From NCBI RefSeq assembly GCF_029028005.1, contig NZ_JAOTPO010000007.1, positions 167,607 through 231,606 of the forward strand: a stretch of 64,000 nt of DNA, read 5' to 3'. The notes under the pieces were generated by a model. The model ran no database searches. It saw only the letters and a list, made by a program, of their open reading frames with translations, and had not been told where the DNA came from. Positions 51,785-63,687 of this stretch are shown one piece after another. The number at the start of each line of letters is the position of its first letter. Position 1 is the stretch's first letter. The translations under genes were made by a program, and so were the position numbers. Origin of the DNA: Alkalihalobacterium chitinilyticum (lineage in GTDB: Bacteria > Bacillota > Bacilli > Bacillales > Bacillaceae_F).

Positions 51785-51810
51785 AAAAAGACCACTGAAG
51801 ATTCCAGTGG
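51785..51810 (-). terminator. Attenuator-like terminator after rpmH
   Basis: Stem CCACTG / CAGTGG with a 7-nt loop followed by TCTTTTT in minus-strand sense, 1 bp after the rpmH stop codon; partial readthrough to rnpA is expected because ribosomal protein L34 is needed in far larger amounts. Confidence 0.7.
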
Positions 51811-51811
51811 C

Positions 51812-51949
51812 CTATGCAGATAATACTTTTCTTCCTTTACGACGACGACGAGCTAAGACTTTACGACCGTTTGGTGTGCTCATACGTGCACGGAAGCCGT
51901 GAACTTTCTTACGCTTTCGGTTATTTGGTTGAAACGTTGGTTTTCCCAT
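51812..51949 (-). CDS. rpmH: 50S ribosomal protein L34
   Basis: Small basic large-subunit protein. 45 aa from the ATG at 51949; the sequence starts [19 protein letters not shown] and ends [10 protein letters not shown]...VLSA, the universal L34 pattern, one residue longer at the N-terminus than the MKRTFQPNN form. It is adjacent to oriC and preceded by a consensus promoter and AGGGAGGTG. Confidence 0.98.
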   Translation of the reverse strand: MGKPTFQPNNRKRKKVHGFRARMSTPNGRKVLARRRRKGRKVLSA

Positions 51950-51995
51950 CTATAACACCTCCCTGAGGATATACTCAACATAGACATTCTTGTAA

Positions 51996-52025
51996 ATTAT
52001 AAGGAACGAACCGACCAATTGTCAA
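51996..52025 (-). promoter_or_regulatory. Strong promoter of rpmH
   Basis: Minus strand: -35 TTGACA (52020-52025), 18-nt spacer, -10 TATAAT (51996-52001), about 47 bp upstream of the rpmH start. Confidence 0.8.
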
Positions 52026-52139
52026 GTACACCTTTCGATTTGTCATGTTGTTAAATCTTTCATAATCATCAGCTTACTCATTTCTAGAATAACCATCTCA
52101 AAGGATCCGTAGACAAAATCTCATATGTCATTACACTTT

Positions 52140-52412
52140 TCGACTTGTGGATAACATTTATCGACAGCATCTGACTTTTCCTCAAGATTATTTACAACAT
52201 ATACACACCATCTAGTGTTGTGGACAAAAACTAAACACAAGGGCTAGTATTCTGTGGATAAATCAATAAAAGCGTTGCAACACCTATCATTTTTTGCTAT
52301 TATATATTTGTTTTCACCCGTGGATAGTTTTCGAACAAAGTAACATTATCCACAACCTGTGCATAAACCTGTGGACAGTTACTAAAAGGTGTTTATAGTC
52401 TTGTCCACACAA
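52140..52412. other. oriC: oriC, upstream part (DnaA-box cluster before dnaA)
   Basis: Perfect TGTGGATAA at 52146 and 52253 and TTATCCACA at 52346; near-consensus TGTGGACAA at 52219, TGTGCATAA at 52359, TGTGGACAG near 52370 and TTGTCCACA at 52401. This corresponds to the incAB half of the Bacillus origin. Confidence 0.85.
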
Positions 52413-52553
52413 TGTTTATAATTTATATTACGACGCTTTTCTACTATATTATACATTTCTCCACACATTATGTGTATTGCATACTTATACATTTATAAAA
52501 AACTGCATTATACAATCGTTGTACAGAAAGGTAGAAGAAAGCTACTATCCTAT

Positions 52554-52580
52554 AAAAACTTGGATATAAGCCAAGTTTTT
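52554..52580 (+). other. Terminator-like hairpin in the dnaA leader
   Basis: AAAAACTTGG / CCAAGTTTTT with a 7-nt loop and a T-run, 58 bp upstream of the dnaA start codon; it would lie in the 5' untranslated region of dnaA mRNA. Confidence 0.6.
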
Positions 52581-52637
52581 ATTTAATTATTTTTTAAAGT
52601 ACGGAAATTAATCCCTAAGAAAAGGAGGGAGCAATAA

Positions 52638-53990
52638 TTGGAGAACATAAACGACTTATGGGACCGAGCTCTTGCTGCAATGGAAGTGAAGGTAAGTAAA
52701 CCAAGCTTCGAAACATGGTTAAAGGCTACAAAAGCAAACAGTATTGAAAGTGATACGATCATCATTACTGCACCTAATGAGTTTGCGAGAGATTGGTTAG
52801 AAAATCGTTATTCGAGTATTATTTCTGAAACGTTAGAAGATATTACTGGATCTAATTTAAGTGTTAAATTTATTATTCCCAAAAACCAATTAGAGGATGA
52901 CTTTTTAATTGAACAAGAAGTAAAGAAGTTACCAAAAGAGCCGCTTCCAGCTAACGGTGACATCCCAAAAAGTATGTTAAATCCAAAATACACATTCGAT
53001 ACTTTTGTTATTGGTTCTGGAAATCGTTTTGCTCATGCTGCATCACTAGCCGTTGCCGAAGCTCCAGCAAAAGCTTATAATCCTTTGTTTATTTATGGTG
53101 GTGTCGGGCTTGGAAAAACCCACTTAATGCATGCAATCGGTCACTACGTTATCGATCATAATCCGAATGCAAAAGTAGTTTATTTATCATCAGAGAAATT
53201 CACGAATGAGTTTATAAATTCAATCCGTGACAATAAAGCTGTTCATTTTCGTAATAAGTACAGAAATGTGGACGTGCTCTTAATAGATGATATTCAGTTT
53301 TTAGCTGGAAAAGAACAAACACAAGAAGAATTTTTCCATACATTCAATGCGTTGCATGAAGAAAGCAAACAAATTGTCATTTCAAGTGACCGTCCACCTA
53401 AAGAAATCCCAACGTTAGAAGACCGGTTACGTTCTCGATTTGAGTGGGGGTTAATCACTGATATTACTCCTCCTGATTTAGAAACGAGAATTGCTATTTT
53501 AAGAAAGAAAGCAAAAGCTGAGAATTTAGATATTCCGAATGAAGTTATGTTATATATCGCAAACCAAATTGACACGAATATCCGTGAATTAGAAGGTGCT
53601 CTCATTCGCGTTGTTGCTTATTCATCGCTCATAAATCAAGATATGAATGCAGACCTGGCAGCAGATGCGCTTAAAGATATTATTCCTAATTCAAAACCGA
53701 AAGTGCTGACAATCATTGATATTCAAAAAGCAGTTGGAGAACACTATAGTGTCAAATTAGATGATTTTAAAGCAAAAAAACGAACAAAGTCTGTAGCTTT
53801 TCCACGTCAGATTGCGATGTATTTATCTCGAGAAATGACAGATGCATCTTTACCTAAAATCGGGAGTGAATTTGGGGGGCGTGACCACACAACGGTCATT
53901 CACGCTCACGAAAAGATATCAAAATTGTTAACGACCGATCACGAGCTACAACAAAAAGTTCAAGACATAGTCGAACAACTAAGAAATTAA
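52638..53990 (+). CDS. dnaA: Chromosomal replication initiator DnaA
   Basis: AAA+ protein that opens oriC. TTG start at 52638 after AAAGGAGGGAGCAATAA; 450 aa. Domain I ([24 protein letters not shown]), short domain II, AAA+ domain with Walker [17 protein letters not shown], Walker [10 protein letters not shown], the initiator-specific motif and sensor, and domain IV with the DNA-binding signature [15 protein letters not shown]. It has DnaA boxes on both sides; the upstream hairpin and boxes imply autoregulation. Confidence 0.98.
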   Translation: MENINDLWDRALAAMEVKVSKPSFETWLKATKANSIESDTIIITAPNEFARDWLENRYSSIISETLEDITGSNLSVKFIIPKNQLEDDFLIEQEVKKLPKEPLPANGDIPKSMLNPKYTFDTFVIGSGNRFAHAASLAVAEAPAKAYNPLFIYGGVGLGKTHLMHAIGHYVIDHNPNAKVVYLSSEKFTNEFINSIRDNKAVHFRNKYRNVDVLLIDDIQFLAGKEQTQEEFFHTFNALHEESKQIVISSDRPPKEIPTLEDRLRSRFEWGLITDITPPDLETRIAILRKKAKAENLDIPNEVMLYIANQIDTNIRELEGALIRVVAYSSLINQDMNADLAADALKDIIPNSKPKVLTIIDIQKAVGEHYSVKLDDFKAKKRTKSVAFPRQIAMYLSREMTDASLPKIGSEFGGRDHTTVIHAHEKISKLLTTDHELQQKVQDIVEQLRN

Positions 53991-54003
53991 ATTTGTGATT
54001 TAT

Positions 54004-54147
54004 GTGAATAACTCAACCTAGCCTATGCACACATTATCCACATGTGTATAGGCTTTATCTTTCGACTATTTTCTACTTATCCACAAATCCACAAGCCCTA
54101 TTACTATTACTATTACTTTTTTAAATAAAAAAATAATTAATTAAAGG
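54004..54147. other. oriC: oriC, unwinding part between dnaA and dnaN
   Basis: DnaA boxes TTATCCACA at 54034 and 54077, AAATCCACA at 54085 and TGTGAATAA at 54004. Immediately after them, CCCTATTACTATTACTATTAC at 54096-54116 forms the DnaA-trio tract (repeated TAC/TAT triplets; the motif in my sense), followed by an AT-only stretch of about 30 bp. This is the basal unwinding system arrangement known from B. subtilis. Confidence 0.85.
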
Positions 54148-54156
54148 TGATCAAAC

Positions 54157-55299
54157 ATGCAATTTGTAATTAATAGAGATCGTTTCGTACATAGTGTCCA
54201 GCATGTGTCAAAAGCTGTTTCTTCAAGAACGACGATTCCCATTCTTACTGGTATTAAGATTGTTGCAACAAAAGAAGGTGTAACATTAACAGGGAGCGAT
54301 TCTGATATTTCAATTGAGAGCTTTATTCCTACAGAAGAAAATGACAAAGTTCTAGTTGAAGTGTTAGAAGAAGGAAGTATTGTACTTCAAGCGAAGTATT
54401 TTGCGGAAATCGTAAAAAAACTTCCTGAAGGTCAAATTGAACTTTCTGTACAAGATCAATTTGCCACTACGATTCGTTCAGGTTCAGCTGTCTTTAATTT
54501 AAACGGGCTTGATCCGGAAGAATACCCGCGCTTACCACAAGTCGAAGAACATCATGTTTTTCGTTTACCACAAGACTTACTAAAAAACATAATTCGACAA
54601 ACAGGGTTCGCGGTGTCCACTCAGGAAACACGTCCGGTGTTGACAGGTGTAAACTTAACAGTAGAAAACGAAGAGTTAATCTGTACTGCAACAGATAGTC
54701 ACCGGTTAGCGATGAGAAAAGCAAAGATCGAAACAAATAATACAGAGCTGCATTTTGAAAATGTCGTAATCCCAGGAAAAAGTTTAAGTGAATTAAGTAA
54801 AGTTTTAGAAGAAACAGATCAACTCATTGATGTTGTTGTTACTGAAAGCCAAGTTTTATTTCGTTTAAATAATTTATTGTTTTTCTCAAGATTGCTAGAT
54901 GGTAAATATCCAGTAACTAAAAATATGATCCCGACACATTCAAAGACGGAATTTAAAATTAAAACAAAACCGTTTTTACAAACGTTAGAGAGAGCATTAT
55001 TACTTTCAAGAGAAGGGAAAAATAATGTGATAAACTTAAAGACACTTGAAGAGGGTGAAATTGAAATTACTTCAATTACGCCTGAAATTGGAAAAGTTAC
55101 TGAGAAAATTAAGAGCAGTGATTTAAGTGGTGAGGATTTAAGAATTTCATTTAATGGAAAAAATGTTATTGATGCCCTGAAGGTTGTCGATAGTGAGGAA
55201 ATTCATATTGTATTTACTGGAGCCATGAGTCCGTTTGTTGTTCGACCAACAGAACATGATTTAGCACTTCATCTATTTTCTCCAGTGCGTACTTACTAA
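54157..55299 (+). CDS. dnaN: DNA polymerase III beta sliding clamp
   Basis: Ring-shaped processivity clamp. 380 aa, three repeated clamp domains. Typical sequence MQFVINRDRFVHSVQHVSKAVSSRTTIPILTGI, VSGSDSDISIESFIP-like, FAVSTQETRPVLTGVNLTVENEEL and the C-terminal HIVFTGAMSPFVVRP that lines the protein-binding pocket. 166 bp after dnaA, with its own terminator. Confidence 0.98.
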   Translation: MQFVINRDRFVHSVQHVSKAVSSRTTIPILTGIKIVATKEGVTLTGSDSDISIESFIPTEENDKVLVEVLEEGSIVLQAKYFAEIVKKLPEGQIELSVQDQFATTIRSGSAVFNLNGLDPEEYPRLPQVEEHHVFRLPQDLLKNIIRQTGFAVSTQETRPVLTGVNLTVENEELICTATDSHRLAMRKAKIETNNTELHFENVVIPGKSLSELSKVLEETDQLIDVVVTESQVLFRLNNLLFFSRLLDGKYPVTKNMIPTHSKTEFKIKTKPFLQTLERALLLSREGKNNVINLKTLEEGEIEITSITPEIGKVTEKIKSSDLSGEDLRISFNGKNVIDALKVVDSEEIHIVFTGAMSPFVVRPTEHDLALHLFSPVRTY

Positions 55300-55306
55300 T
55301 CGATAC

Positions 55307-55336
55307 AGCTGCAAGCCAATGGCCTGCAGCTTTTTA
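55307..55336 (+). terminator. Terminator of dnaA-dnaN
   Basis: Stem AGCTGCA(AG)CC / GGCCTGCAGCT followed by TTTTTAG, 8 bp after the dnaN stop codon. Confidence 0.75.
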
Positions 55337-55390
55337 GAAACATAAGGAAAGGCTTAAATAATGGGATTTTACTAAGTTAATGCACAGCTA

Positions 55391-55419
55391 TTGGCGTTCT
55401 ACTAATAGTTTAGTACAAT
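55391..55419 (+). promoter_or_regulatory. Promoter of yaaA-recF-remB-gyrBA
   Basis: -35 TTGGCG (55391-55396), 17-nt spacer, -10 TACAAT (55414-55419), 111 bp upstream of yaaA. Confidence 0.65.
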
Positions 55420-55464
55420 AGAGATAAGAACTTAATTACCGATGGAGTAAAAAAGGTGAAACCG

Positions 55465-55545
55465 ATGAATAACAGCAATTGCCGAAAAGATTGCTGTTTT
55501 ATCTTTGTACAAGAAAGTGAGGGTTCTCTATGCCAGAAGAAGTAG
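55465..55545 (+). CDS. Possible 26-codon leader ORF overlapping yaaA
   Basis: ATG at 55465 follows AAAGGTGAAACC with good spacing; the frame runs MNNSNCRKDCCFIF... to TAG at 55545, ending 15 bp inside yaaA in another frame. It spans a hairpin AACAGCAAT / ATTGCTGTT (55471-55498) and is rich in Asn, Cys and Lys. It may be a translated leader or chance; the family is not recognised. Confidence 0.35.
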   Translation: MNNSNCRKDCCFIFVQESEGSLCQKK

Positions 55546-55751
55546 TAATTAATTCTGAATATATTACTTTAGGTCAACTGCTTAAAGAAATTGGAGTCAT
55601 TGATACAGGTGGTATGGCTAAATGGTTTTTATCTGAGCATGAAGTTGTTGTGAATAATGAATTAGAAAACCGTCGCGGAAAAAAATTATATCCTAACGAT
55701 CAAATTACCATTTCAACAGTAGGTACTTTCAAGATAGTGAACGGATCTTAA
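55530..55751 (+). CDS. yaaA: S4 domain protein YaaA (RlbA)
   Basis: 73 aa, an S4-type RNA-binding fold: [49 protein letters not shown]. In Bacillus it is linked to ribosome large-subunit assembly and lies between dnaN and recF. It starts after GTGAGGGTTCTCT and is followed 13 bp later by recF. Confidence 0.93.
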   Translation: MPEEVVINSEYITLGQLLKEIGVIDTGGMAKWFLSEHEVVVNNELENRRGKKLYPNDQITISTVGTFKIVNGS

Positions 55752-55764
55752 GGGGGATCACCCT

Positions 55765-56880
55765 TTGCACATTAAAGAACTAGTGGTAACTAATTACCGA
55801 AATTATGAAAAAGTAACCCTGACATTTGAAGATCGAGTAAACGTTATTCTTGGTGAAAATGCGCAGGGAAAAACAAATTTAATTGAAGCCATCTATGTCC
55901 TTGCGATGGCAAAATCACATCGAACCGCTCGTGATAAAGAATTAATTCATTGGAATGAAGAATTTGCAAAAATAGATGGCAAGCTTCAAAGACGAAATGG
56001 CCCGTTATCGTTAGAAGTTATTATTTCCTCAAAAGGTAAAAAAGTAAAAATAAATAGTCTAGAACAACGAAAATTAAGTGAATACATTGGTGCAGCAAAT
56101 GTTGTGATGTTTGCCCCGGAAGACTTAAATCTAGTAAAAGGCGCTCCTCAAGTGAGGAGACGTTTTATTGATATGGAAATAGGTCAAATTAATCCACTAT
56201 ATCTTTTTCACTTAGGTAAATATCAAAAAATCCTTCAACAACGAAATCACCTCCTCAAAGAATTACAAAAGAATAAAGGCAATAAAGTGATGCTAGATGT
56301 GATAACTGCACAGCTAGTCGCGGAAGCCGTTAAGGTGATTGCAAAACGATTTGAGTTTATTGAGTTACTTCAAAATTGGGCAGAAGCTATCCATAAAGAG
56401 ATCAGTCGAGGAAAAGAGTTGTTAAAACTCCAATATAAACCATCTATTAACGTATCAGAAAAGATGGAATTGTCGAAAATAGAACTAGAACTCTATAACG
56501 GATTTGAAAAAGTAAAGGAAAGAGAAATCCAAAGAGGAACAACTCTTGTTGGTCCGCATCGGGATGATATTGGATTTTTAGTGAATGACATGGATGTACA
56601 AACATTTGGTTCTCAAGGACAACAACGGACGACAGCTTTGTCAGTAAAGTTAGCAGAGATCGAACTGATTCATTCTAAAGTGGGTGAGTATCCTATTCTT
56701 CTCTTAGATGATGTTCTTTCAGAATTAGATGATTACCGGCAATCGCATTTATTAAATACAATCCAAGGAAAAGTCCAAACATTTGTTACAACAACAAGTG
56801 TAGAAGGAATTGATCATCAAACTTTAAAGCAAGCAGCGACGTACTTTGTCAATCAAGGTCAAGTCGAGAAAAAGAACTGA
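55765..56880 (+). CDS. recF: DNA replication/repair protein RecF
   Basis: SMC-like ATPase that loads RecA on gapped DNA. TTG start at 55765 after AAGGGGGATCACC; 371 aa. N-terminal [22 protein letters not shown], Walker [15 protein letters not shown], the ABC-type signature [22 protein letters not shown], and Walker [18 protein letters not shown]. Located 13 bp after yaaA and 9 bp before remB. Confidence 0.97.
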   Translation: MHIKELVVTNYRNYEKVTLTFEDRVNVILGENAQGKTNLIEAIYVLAMAKSHRTARDKELIHWNEEFAKIDGKLQRRNGPLSLEVIISSKGKKVKINSLEQRKLSEYIGAANVVMFAPEDLNLVKGAPQVRRRFIDMEIGQINPLYLFHLGKYQKILQQRNHLLKELQKNKGNKVMLDVITAQLVAEAVKVIAKRFEFIELLQNWAEAIHKEISRGKELLKLQYKPSINVSEKMELSKIELELYNGFEKVKEREIQRGTTLVGPHRDDIGFLVNDMDVQTFGSQGQQRTTALSVKLAEIELIHSKVGEYPILLLDDVLSELDDYRQSHLLNTIQGKVQTFVTTTSVEGIDHQTLKQAATYFVNQGQVEKKN

Positions 56881-56889
56881 GGTGGTCTT

Positions 56890-57153
56890 TTGTTTATTCA
56901 TTTAGGTGGAGATACGATTATCCGCTCCAAAGATGTTGTAGCTATATTAAATAGCGATATGAAAGAGTCATCAGGAATAACAAAAGAGTTTATTAATGCC
57001 CATTTAAAAGCAAATTATGTTGTCCAGATTTCAGAAGAAATCATTAAGTCGATTGTCATAACGACTGAAAAGGTGTATTATTCCCCGATTTCATCTGTGA
57101 CATTAAAACGAAGAGCTCATGTGGTGTCTGAGCTTGAAAGTTATGCTGATTAG
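56890..57153 (+). CDS. remB: Extracellular matrix regulator RemB (YaaB)
   Basis: Small DNA-binding regulator of biofilm matrix genes in Bacillus. TTG start at 56890 after GAGGTGG; 87 aa. Sequence FIHLGGDTIIRSKDVVAILNSDMKESS, STEKVYYSPISSVTLKRRAHV fits the family. Position between recF and gyrB is conserved. Confidence 0.93.
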   Translation: MFIHLGGDTIIRSKDVVAILNSDMKESSGITKEFINAHLKANYVVQISEEIIKSIVITTEKVYYSPISSVTLKRRAHVVSELESYAD

Positions 57154-57253
57154 TTCTTTACAAAGATAAGAAGTATAACATTTAGGTGATTTGCAGCTTC
57201 AGCGCTGCTAAACGGGGACTCGCGCTTTTCTTGATTGACGACATAAAAATTGA

Positions 57254-59206
<1,953 letters not shown>

Positions 59207-59247
59207 TACTCAACCTTGCTCGAAACGGATATATTGGAGGTTTCTAA

Positions 59248-61836
59248 ATGGAAGAACAAGACCGTTCAAGAGTTAAAGAAATAAATATTAGCCAAGAGAT
59301 GAAATCATCTTTCTTAGATTACGCAATGAGTGTTATTGTCAGCCGTGCGTTACCTGATGTTCGAGACGGCTTAAAGCCTGTTCATAGACGAATTTTATAC
59401 GCTATGAATGAGCTTGGCATGACATCTGATAAAGCCTATAAGAAATCAGCTCGTATCGTTGGTGAGGTTATTGGTAAGTACCACCCTCACGGCGACTCAG
59501 CGGTTTATGAAACGATGGTACGGATGGCGCAAAATTTTAGTTATCGCTATATGCTTATTGATGGGCATGGGAACTTTGGATCGGTTGATGGCGATGCAGC
59601 AGCAGCGATGCGTTATACAGAAGCAAGAATGTCGAAAATTTCGATGGAGCTTATCCGAGATATTAACAAGGATACAATTGATTACCAAGATAACTATGAT
59701 GGTTCAGAAAGAGAACCGATTGTGTTACCATCGCGTTTTCCAAATCTTTTAGTCAATGGTACTTCAGGTATTGCTGTAGGAATGGCAACGAATATTCCAC
59801 CACATCAATTAGGTGAAGTAATTGATGGTGTGTTGGAGTTAAGCCATAATCCTGAAATTAGTGTTGCTGAATTAATGGATTTTATACCTGGTCCAGATTT
59901 CCCGACAGGAGCAGAAATTGTTGGGATTTCAGGAATTAGAAAGGCTTATCAAACGGGTAGAGGCTCTATTACACTTAGAGCTAAGTCTCATATTGAGGAA
60001 ATGCAAAATGGTAAGCAGCGAATAATCGTAACAGAAATCCCGTACCAAGTGAATAAAGCAAAGCTGATTGAAAAGATTGCAGAACTTGTCCGCGATAAAA
60101 AAATAGATGGAATAACAGACCTTCGTGATGAGTCCGACCGTACAGGTATGCGAATCGTCATTGAAGTTCGTCGTGATGCGAATGCAAATGTGTTACTAAA
60201 TAATTTGTTTAAGCAAACAGCACTTCAGACAAGTTATGGGATTAACTTATTAGCGCTAGTAGACGGGCAACCTAAAGTGTTAAACCTAAAAGAGTGCTTG
60301 TACCATTACTTAGAGCACCAAAAAGTGGTCATCCGTCGCCGTACAGCGTTTGAGTTAAGAAAAGCAGAAGCAAGAGCCCATATTCTTGAAGGACTGCGTA
60401 TTGCATTAGACCATATTGATGAAATTATTTCATTAATCCGAGGTTCACAAACGACTGAAATTGCAAGAAACGGATTAATGGAGCGATTTGAATTAAGTTA
60501 CGAACAAGCTCAAGCGATCTTGGATATGCGATTACAACGTTTGACAGGATTAGAGCGAGATAAAATTGAAGCTGAATACGCTGAACTCGTTCAACGTATA
60601 GCAGAATTAAGAGCTATTTTAGCGGATGGAGAAAAAGTATTAGAAATTATCCGTGAAGAACTAATAGAAGTTCGAGAAAAATTCAATGATGAGCGCCGTA
60701 CGATTATTTCCATTGGGGAAGAATCATTTGAAGATGAAGATCTTATTCCTCGTCAAAATATCGTTATAACGTTAACTCATAATGGCTATATTAAACGTTT
60801 GCCGATTTCGACTTACCGCAGCCAAAAGCGCGGCGGGAAGGGAATTCAAGGAATGGGTACAAATGATGATGACTTTGTTCAACATCTATTTACGACAAAC
60901 TCACATCATACGATTCTCTTCTTTACAAATAAAGGGAAAGTTTATCGTCTAAAGGGGTATGAAATTCCTGAGCTGGGAAGAACGGCAAAAGGAATTCCAA
61001 TTATCAATCTTTTACAAATTGAGAAAGAAGAGTACATTAGTACAGTCATTCCAATTGAAGAGTTTGATGATAAACATAATCTTTTCTTTATGACGAAAGA
61101 AGGAATTTGTAAACGATCACCATTATCTTACTTTGCAAATATTCGCAGAGGCGGATTGTTTGCTATTAATCTACGTGAAGAAGATGAATTGCTAGGGGTT
61201 CGTTTAACCGATGGAAATCAAGAAATTATCATTGGAACGAAGAGCGGTTTAGCTATTCGCTTCCATGAAGATGACGTTCGTTTAATGGGACGTACAGCTA
61301 CAGGTGTTAAAGGAATTACGTTATCTGATGATGACCGCGTTGTTGGAATGGATATCATTGAAGCCGATCACGACGTATTAACTGTTACTGAAAAAGGTTA
61401 TGGTAAGCGAACAACGATTGATGATTACCGCATTCAAAATCGTGGTGGTAAAGGTATAAAAACATGTAACATCACTGATAAAAATGGACCAGTTGTTTCA
61501 TTAACCGTTGTTTCTAATGATCACGATCTTATGATTATTACAACAGCTGGCGTCATCATTCGCCTGCATGTAAGTGAAATCTCACAATTGGGAAGAAATA
61601 CACAAGGGGTAACCCTTATTCGTGTAGGTGACGATGGTGAAGTAGCAACGGTAGCTCGAGTAGATATCGATGATGAAGATATTGAAGAACGAGAAGACGA
61701 CGTTGAAGGTGAAGAAGAGATCACTAACCCTGATACAGTCAATAATGAAGAAACTTCAGCAGCAGATCGTGTATTGGAAGCAGAAGTAGAAGTAGAACTA
61801 GAACCAGAACCAGAACCAGACGACACTAACGAATAA
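59248..61836 (+). CDS. gyrA: DNA gyrase subunit A
   Basis: DNA cleavage and rejoining subunit. 862 aa, a little longer than the average because of an acidic tail ([14 protein letters not shown] to [11 protein letters not shown]). The quinolone-resistance region [15 protein letters not shown] has Ser84 and Glu88, the sensitive state; the active-site Tyr123 lies in MRYTEARMS. The C-terminal beta-pinwheel includes the gyrase box QKRGGKGI and repeats. The ATG has ATTGGAGG. A hairpin terminator follows. Confidence 0.98.
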   Translation: MEEQDRSRVKEINISQEMKSSFLDYAMSVIVSRALPDVRDGLKPVHRRILYAMNELGMTSDKAYKKSARIVGEVIGKYHPHGDSAVYETMVRMAQNFSYRYMLIDGHGNFGSVDGDAAAAMRYTEARMSKISMELIRDINKDTIDYQDNYDGSEREPIVLPSRFPNLLVNGTSGIAVGMATNIPPHQLGEVIDGVLELSHNPEISVAELMDFIPGPDFPTGAEIVGISGIRKAYQTGRGSITLRAKSHIEEMQNGKQRIIVTEIPYQVNKAKLIEKIAELVRDKKIDGITDLRDESDRTGMRIVIEVRRDANANVLLNNLFKQTALQTSYGINLLALVDGQPKVLNLKECLYHYLEHQKVVIRRRTAFELRKAEARAHILEGLRIALDHIDEIISLIRGSQTTEIARNGLMERFELSYEQAQAILDMRLQRLTGLERDKIEAEYAELVQRIAELRAILADGEKVLEIIREELIEVREKFNDERRTIISIGEESFEDEDLIPRQNIVITLTHNGYIKRLPISTYRSQKRGGKGIQGMGTNDDDFVQHLFTTNSHHTILFFTNKGKVYRLKGYEIPELGRTAKGIPIINLLQIEKEEYISTVIPIEEFDDKHNLFFMTKEGICKRSPLSYFANIRRGGLFAINLREEDELLGVRLTDGNQEIIIGTKSGLAIRFHEDDVRLMGRTATGVKGITLSDDDRVVGMDIIEADHDVLTVTEKGYGKRTTIDDYRIQNRGGKGIKTCNITDKNGPVVSLTVVSNDHDLMIITTAGVIIRLHVSEISQLGRNTQGVTLIRVGDDGEVATVARVDIDDEDIEEREDDVEGEEEITNPDTVNNEETSAADRVLEAEVEVELEPEPEPDDTNE

Positions 61837-61875
61837 TTAGAGTTTGAAATGACTTCAATTTAAGTTACAATATAG

Positions 61876-61915
61876 TAAAAGGGCCTTTCTCAATGGTTAT
61901 TGAGGAGGGTCTTTT
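61876..61915 (+). terminator. Terminator of gyrBA
   Basis: AAAAGG..CTCAAT / ATTGAG..TCTTTT stem with TTTTATTTTTTT following, about 40 bp after the gyrA stop codon. Confidence 0.75.
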
Positions 61916-61939
61916 ATTTTTTTAAAAAGAAATGAAGCA

Positions 61940-62213
61940 AAAGAGTCGAAGATGTCTAGCTTCAACCGCCGCAACTATTGAGACTTGGCTCAACTCCTTG
62001 TGACAACAACGGCATACTAGCGTTCACGGTGTTTCCTTTATCTTATACGTTAGAATTCAAGCTGGCAGGTTGCTGAACGGGCGTGTGTGCTGTTCTCTAA
62101 TGAGTATTATCAGGACTACTGTAGTCAGCAATCTGGTATAAAAGAAGTGTGTTCGTGTAACATTTTGTAGTTTTTAAGTCCTATAAAATCAGTCACTTCT
62201 CAGAAAAAACCCT
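61940..62213. other. Gap between gyrA and the HD-GYP gene with a dispersed-repeat fragment
   Basis: GTCGAAGATGTCTAGCTTCAA (61948) resembles the edge of the 124-bp repeat at 39490; otherwise no gene is seen. Confidence 0.45.
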
Positions 62214-62242
62214 TTATTTACCTGATAAAAGTAACGTATAAT
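62214..62242 (+). promoter_or_regulatory. Candidate promoter of the HD-GYP gene
   Basis: Consensus -10 TATAAT at 62237-62242, with a weak -35 TTATTT (62214-62219) and 17-nt spacer; 33 bp upstream of the start codon. Confidence 0.45.
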
Positions 62243-62274
62243 AGATCTAACAGTATTGGGATAGAGGGGACATT

Positions 62275-63354
62275 ATGAAGGTTAAGAGGAATCAATTACA
62301 AGAAGGATGTATCATTGCCAGCGATCTATTTTTACAAACGAACCAACCTTTTATGAAAAAAAATACAGTGTTAACCGCTGAATTGTTAGAAATGATCAAT
62401 CGATTTTTAGTTGATGTTGTTGAAGTAGAGAATAAGTTAGTAACCGGTGAGAGATTTACTCCGAAAGAAATAATAGATGAAGAAAGTGAACCGGTTCTCG
62501 AAAAAGAAGATCCTTTTATAGACATGTATCTTTCGGCTGTACAAACGTATAAAAAATATTTTCAAGGTTGGCAATCAGGGCTAACTGTAGATATAGCACA
62601 ATTACGTAAAATGTATTTACCATTATTAGAAAAGGCAATGGATCATCAAGGGGATGTATTAAAGCTGCACCATTATTCGACAAAAGAAAATTACTTGTAC
62701 CATCATGCTGTTTTTGTTGGAGTTCTTTCTGCTCTAATAGCAAAAAGTCTACATTTCTCAAAAGCTGAATGGATACAGGTTGGAATAGCTGGCCTAATGT
62801 CTGATGCTGGAATGTCGAAACTCCCTCACCAACTGATCACAAAAAACGGCCCTCTCTTACAAGCGGAATATGAGGAAGTGAAAAAACATCCTATTAATAG
62901 TTATAAAATGCTTAAAGGATTAAAAGGTGTAACAGATGCTGTCTTATTAGCAGTTCTTCAACATCATGAACGAGAAGATGGTTCCGGTTATCCAATGAGA
63001 GTACAGGCTGAAAAAATACATGCATTCAGTCAAATCGTTGCAGTAGCCGATGTATATCATGCGATGGTATCAGAGAGATACTACCGCACAAAACAATCAC
63101 CTTTCAAAGTAATTGAAGAGTTAAATCAAGAGCAATTTGGAAAATTTCAACCAAGTGTCATTCAAGCATTAACAAAAGAATTATTAAGACATTTAGTTGG
63201 AATAACCGCTCGGCTTAACAATGGTGAACTAGGTGAGGTTATCTTTATGAATCAACAGCACTTAACACGGCCAATGGTTAAGCTCAATAACTCAGAGGAT
63301 ATTATAAATCTAAGTACACAGTCTTCTCTCTATATAGCTGATATACTCAATTAA
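62275..63354 (+). CDS. HD-GYP domain protein with an altered HD motif
   Basis: 359 aa. The C-terminal half is an HD-GYP domain, normally a c-di-GMP phosphodiesterase. The GYP part is intact (LQHHEREDGSGYP at about 229-240; VAVADVYHAM), but the metal-binding HD pair is replaced by Ser-Asp at 176-177 (AGLMSDAGMSKLP). HxxxH-like LYHHAVFVG at 141-149 remains. The N-terminal about 80 aa contain a DUF3369-like start (MKVKRNQLQEGCIIASD). Catalysis may be reduced or lost, so it may act as a binder; a similar change occurs in homologues next to gyrA as I recall, but I could not check it. Confidence 0.88.
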   Translation: MKVKRNQLQEGCIIASDLFLQTNQPFMKKNTVLTAELLEMINRFLVDVVEVENKLVTGERFTPKEIIDEESEPVLEKEDPFIDMYLSAVQTYKKYFQGWQSGLTVDIAQLRKMYLPLLEKAMDHQGDVLKLHHYSTKENYLYHHAVFVGVLSALIAKSLHFSKAEWIQVGIAGLMSDAGMSKLPHQLITKNGPLLQAEYEEVKKHPINSYKMLKGLKGVTDAVLLAVLQHHEREDGSGYPMRVQAEKIHAFSQIVAVADVYHAMVSERYYRTKQSPFKVIEELNQEQFGKFQPSVIQALTKELLRHLVGITARLNNGELGEVIFMNQQHLTRPMVKLNNSEDIINLSTQSSLYIADILN

Positions 63355-63372
63355 ATTTTTTAAAATAAACTA

Positions 63373-63401
63373 TTGCATTATAATAAATATCTTGATATAA
63401 T
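63373..63401 (+). promoter_or_regulatory. rRNA operon promoter P1
   Basis: -35 TTGCAT (63373-63378), 17-nt spacer, -10 TATAAT (63396-63401). Confidence 0.75.
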
Positions 63402-63463
63402 ATTTCTTGTCGCTAAGGAAATACAGCGATACAGCAATACAGCAAAAGAAATAAAAAACACTA

Positions 63464-63492
63464 TTGACTTACTAATTTGTATAGTGTAATAT
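63464..63492 (+). promoter_or_regulatory. rRNA operon promoter P2
   Basis: -35 TTGACT (63464-63469), 17-nt spacer, -10 TAATAT (63487-63492). Tandem promoters about 90 bp apart are typical for Bacillus rrn operons. Confidence 0.8.
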
Positions 63493-63519
63493 TGATTAAG
63501 TTGTCGCAATGACAACAAA

Positions 63520-63687
63520 AAGTTCTTTGAAAACTGAACAAAAAGCCAAGCGAAATAAATGAGATACATGATATCTCGTCAATGTTTTAAAAACGTCACA
63601 GTGATGAATGAACTTCGATTAAGAACGCAACGTCCTGTTGCAACATCGAAGCCGCCACATCCTGTGGAAGTGAGCTATATCAAACAC
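63520..63687 (+). other. 16S rRNA leader with nested hairpins
   Basis: Contains the usual TTCTTTGAAAACTGAACA leader motif, then nested stems CTTCGA..GCAAC / GTTGC..TCGAAG (63613-63651) and CCACA / TGTGG (63655-63667). The second block is shared with the intergenic repeat at 40761. Confidence 0.7.
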
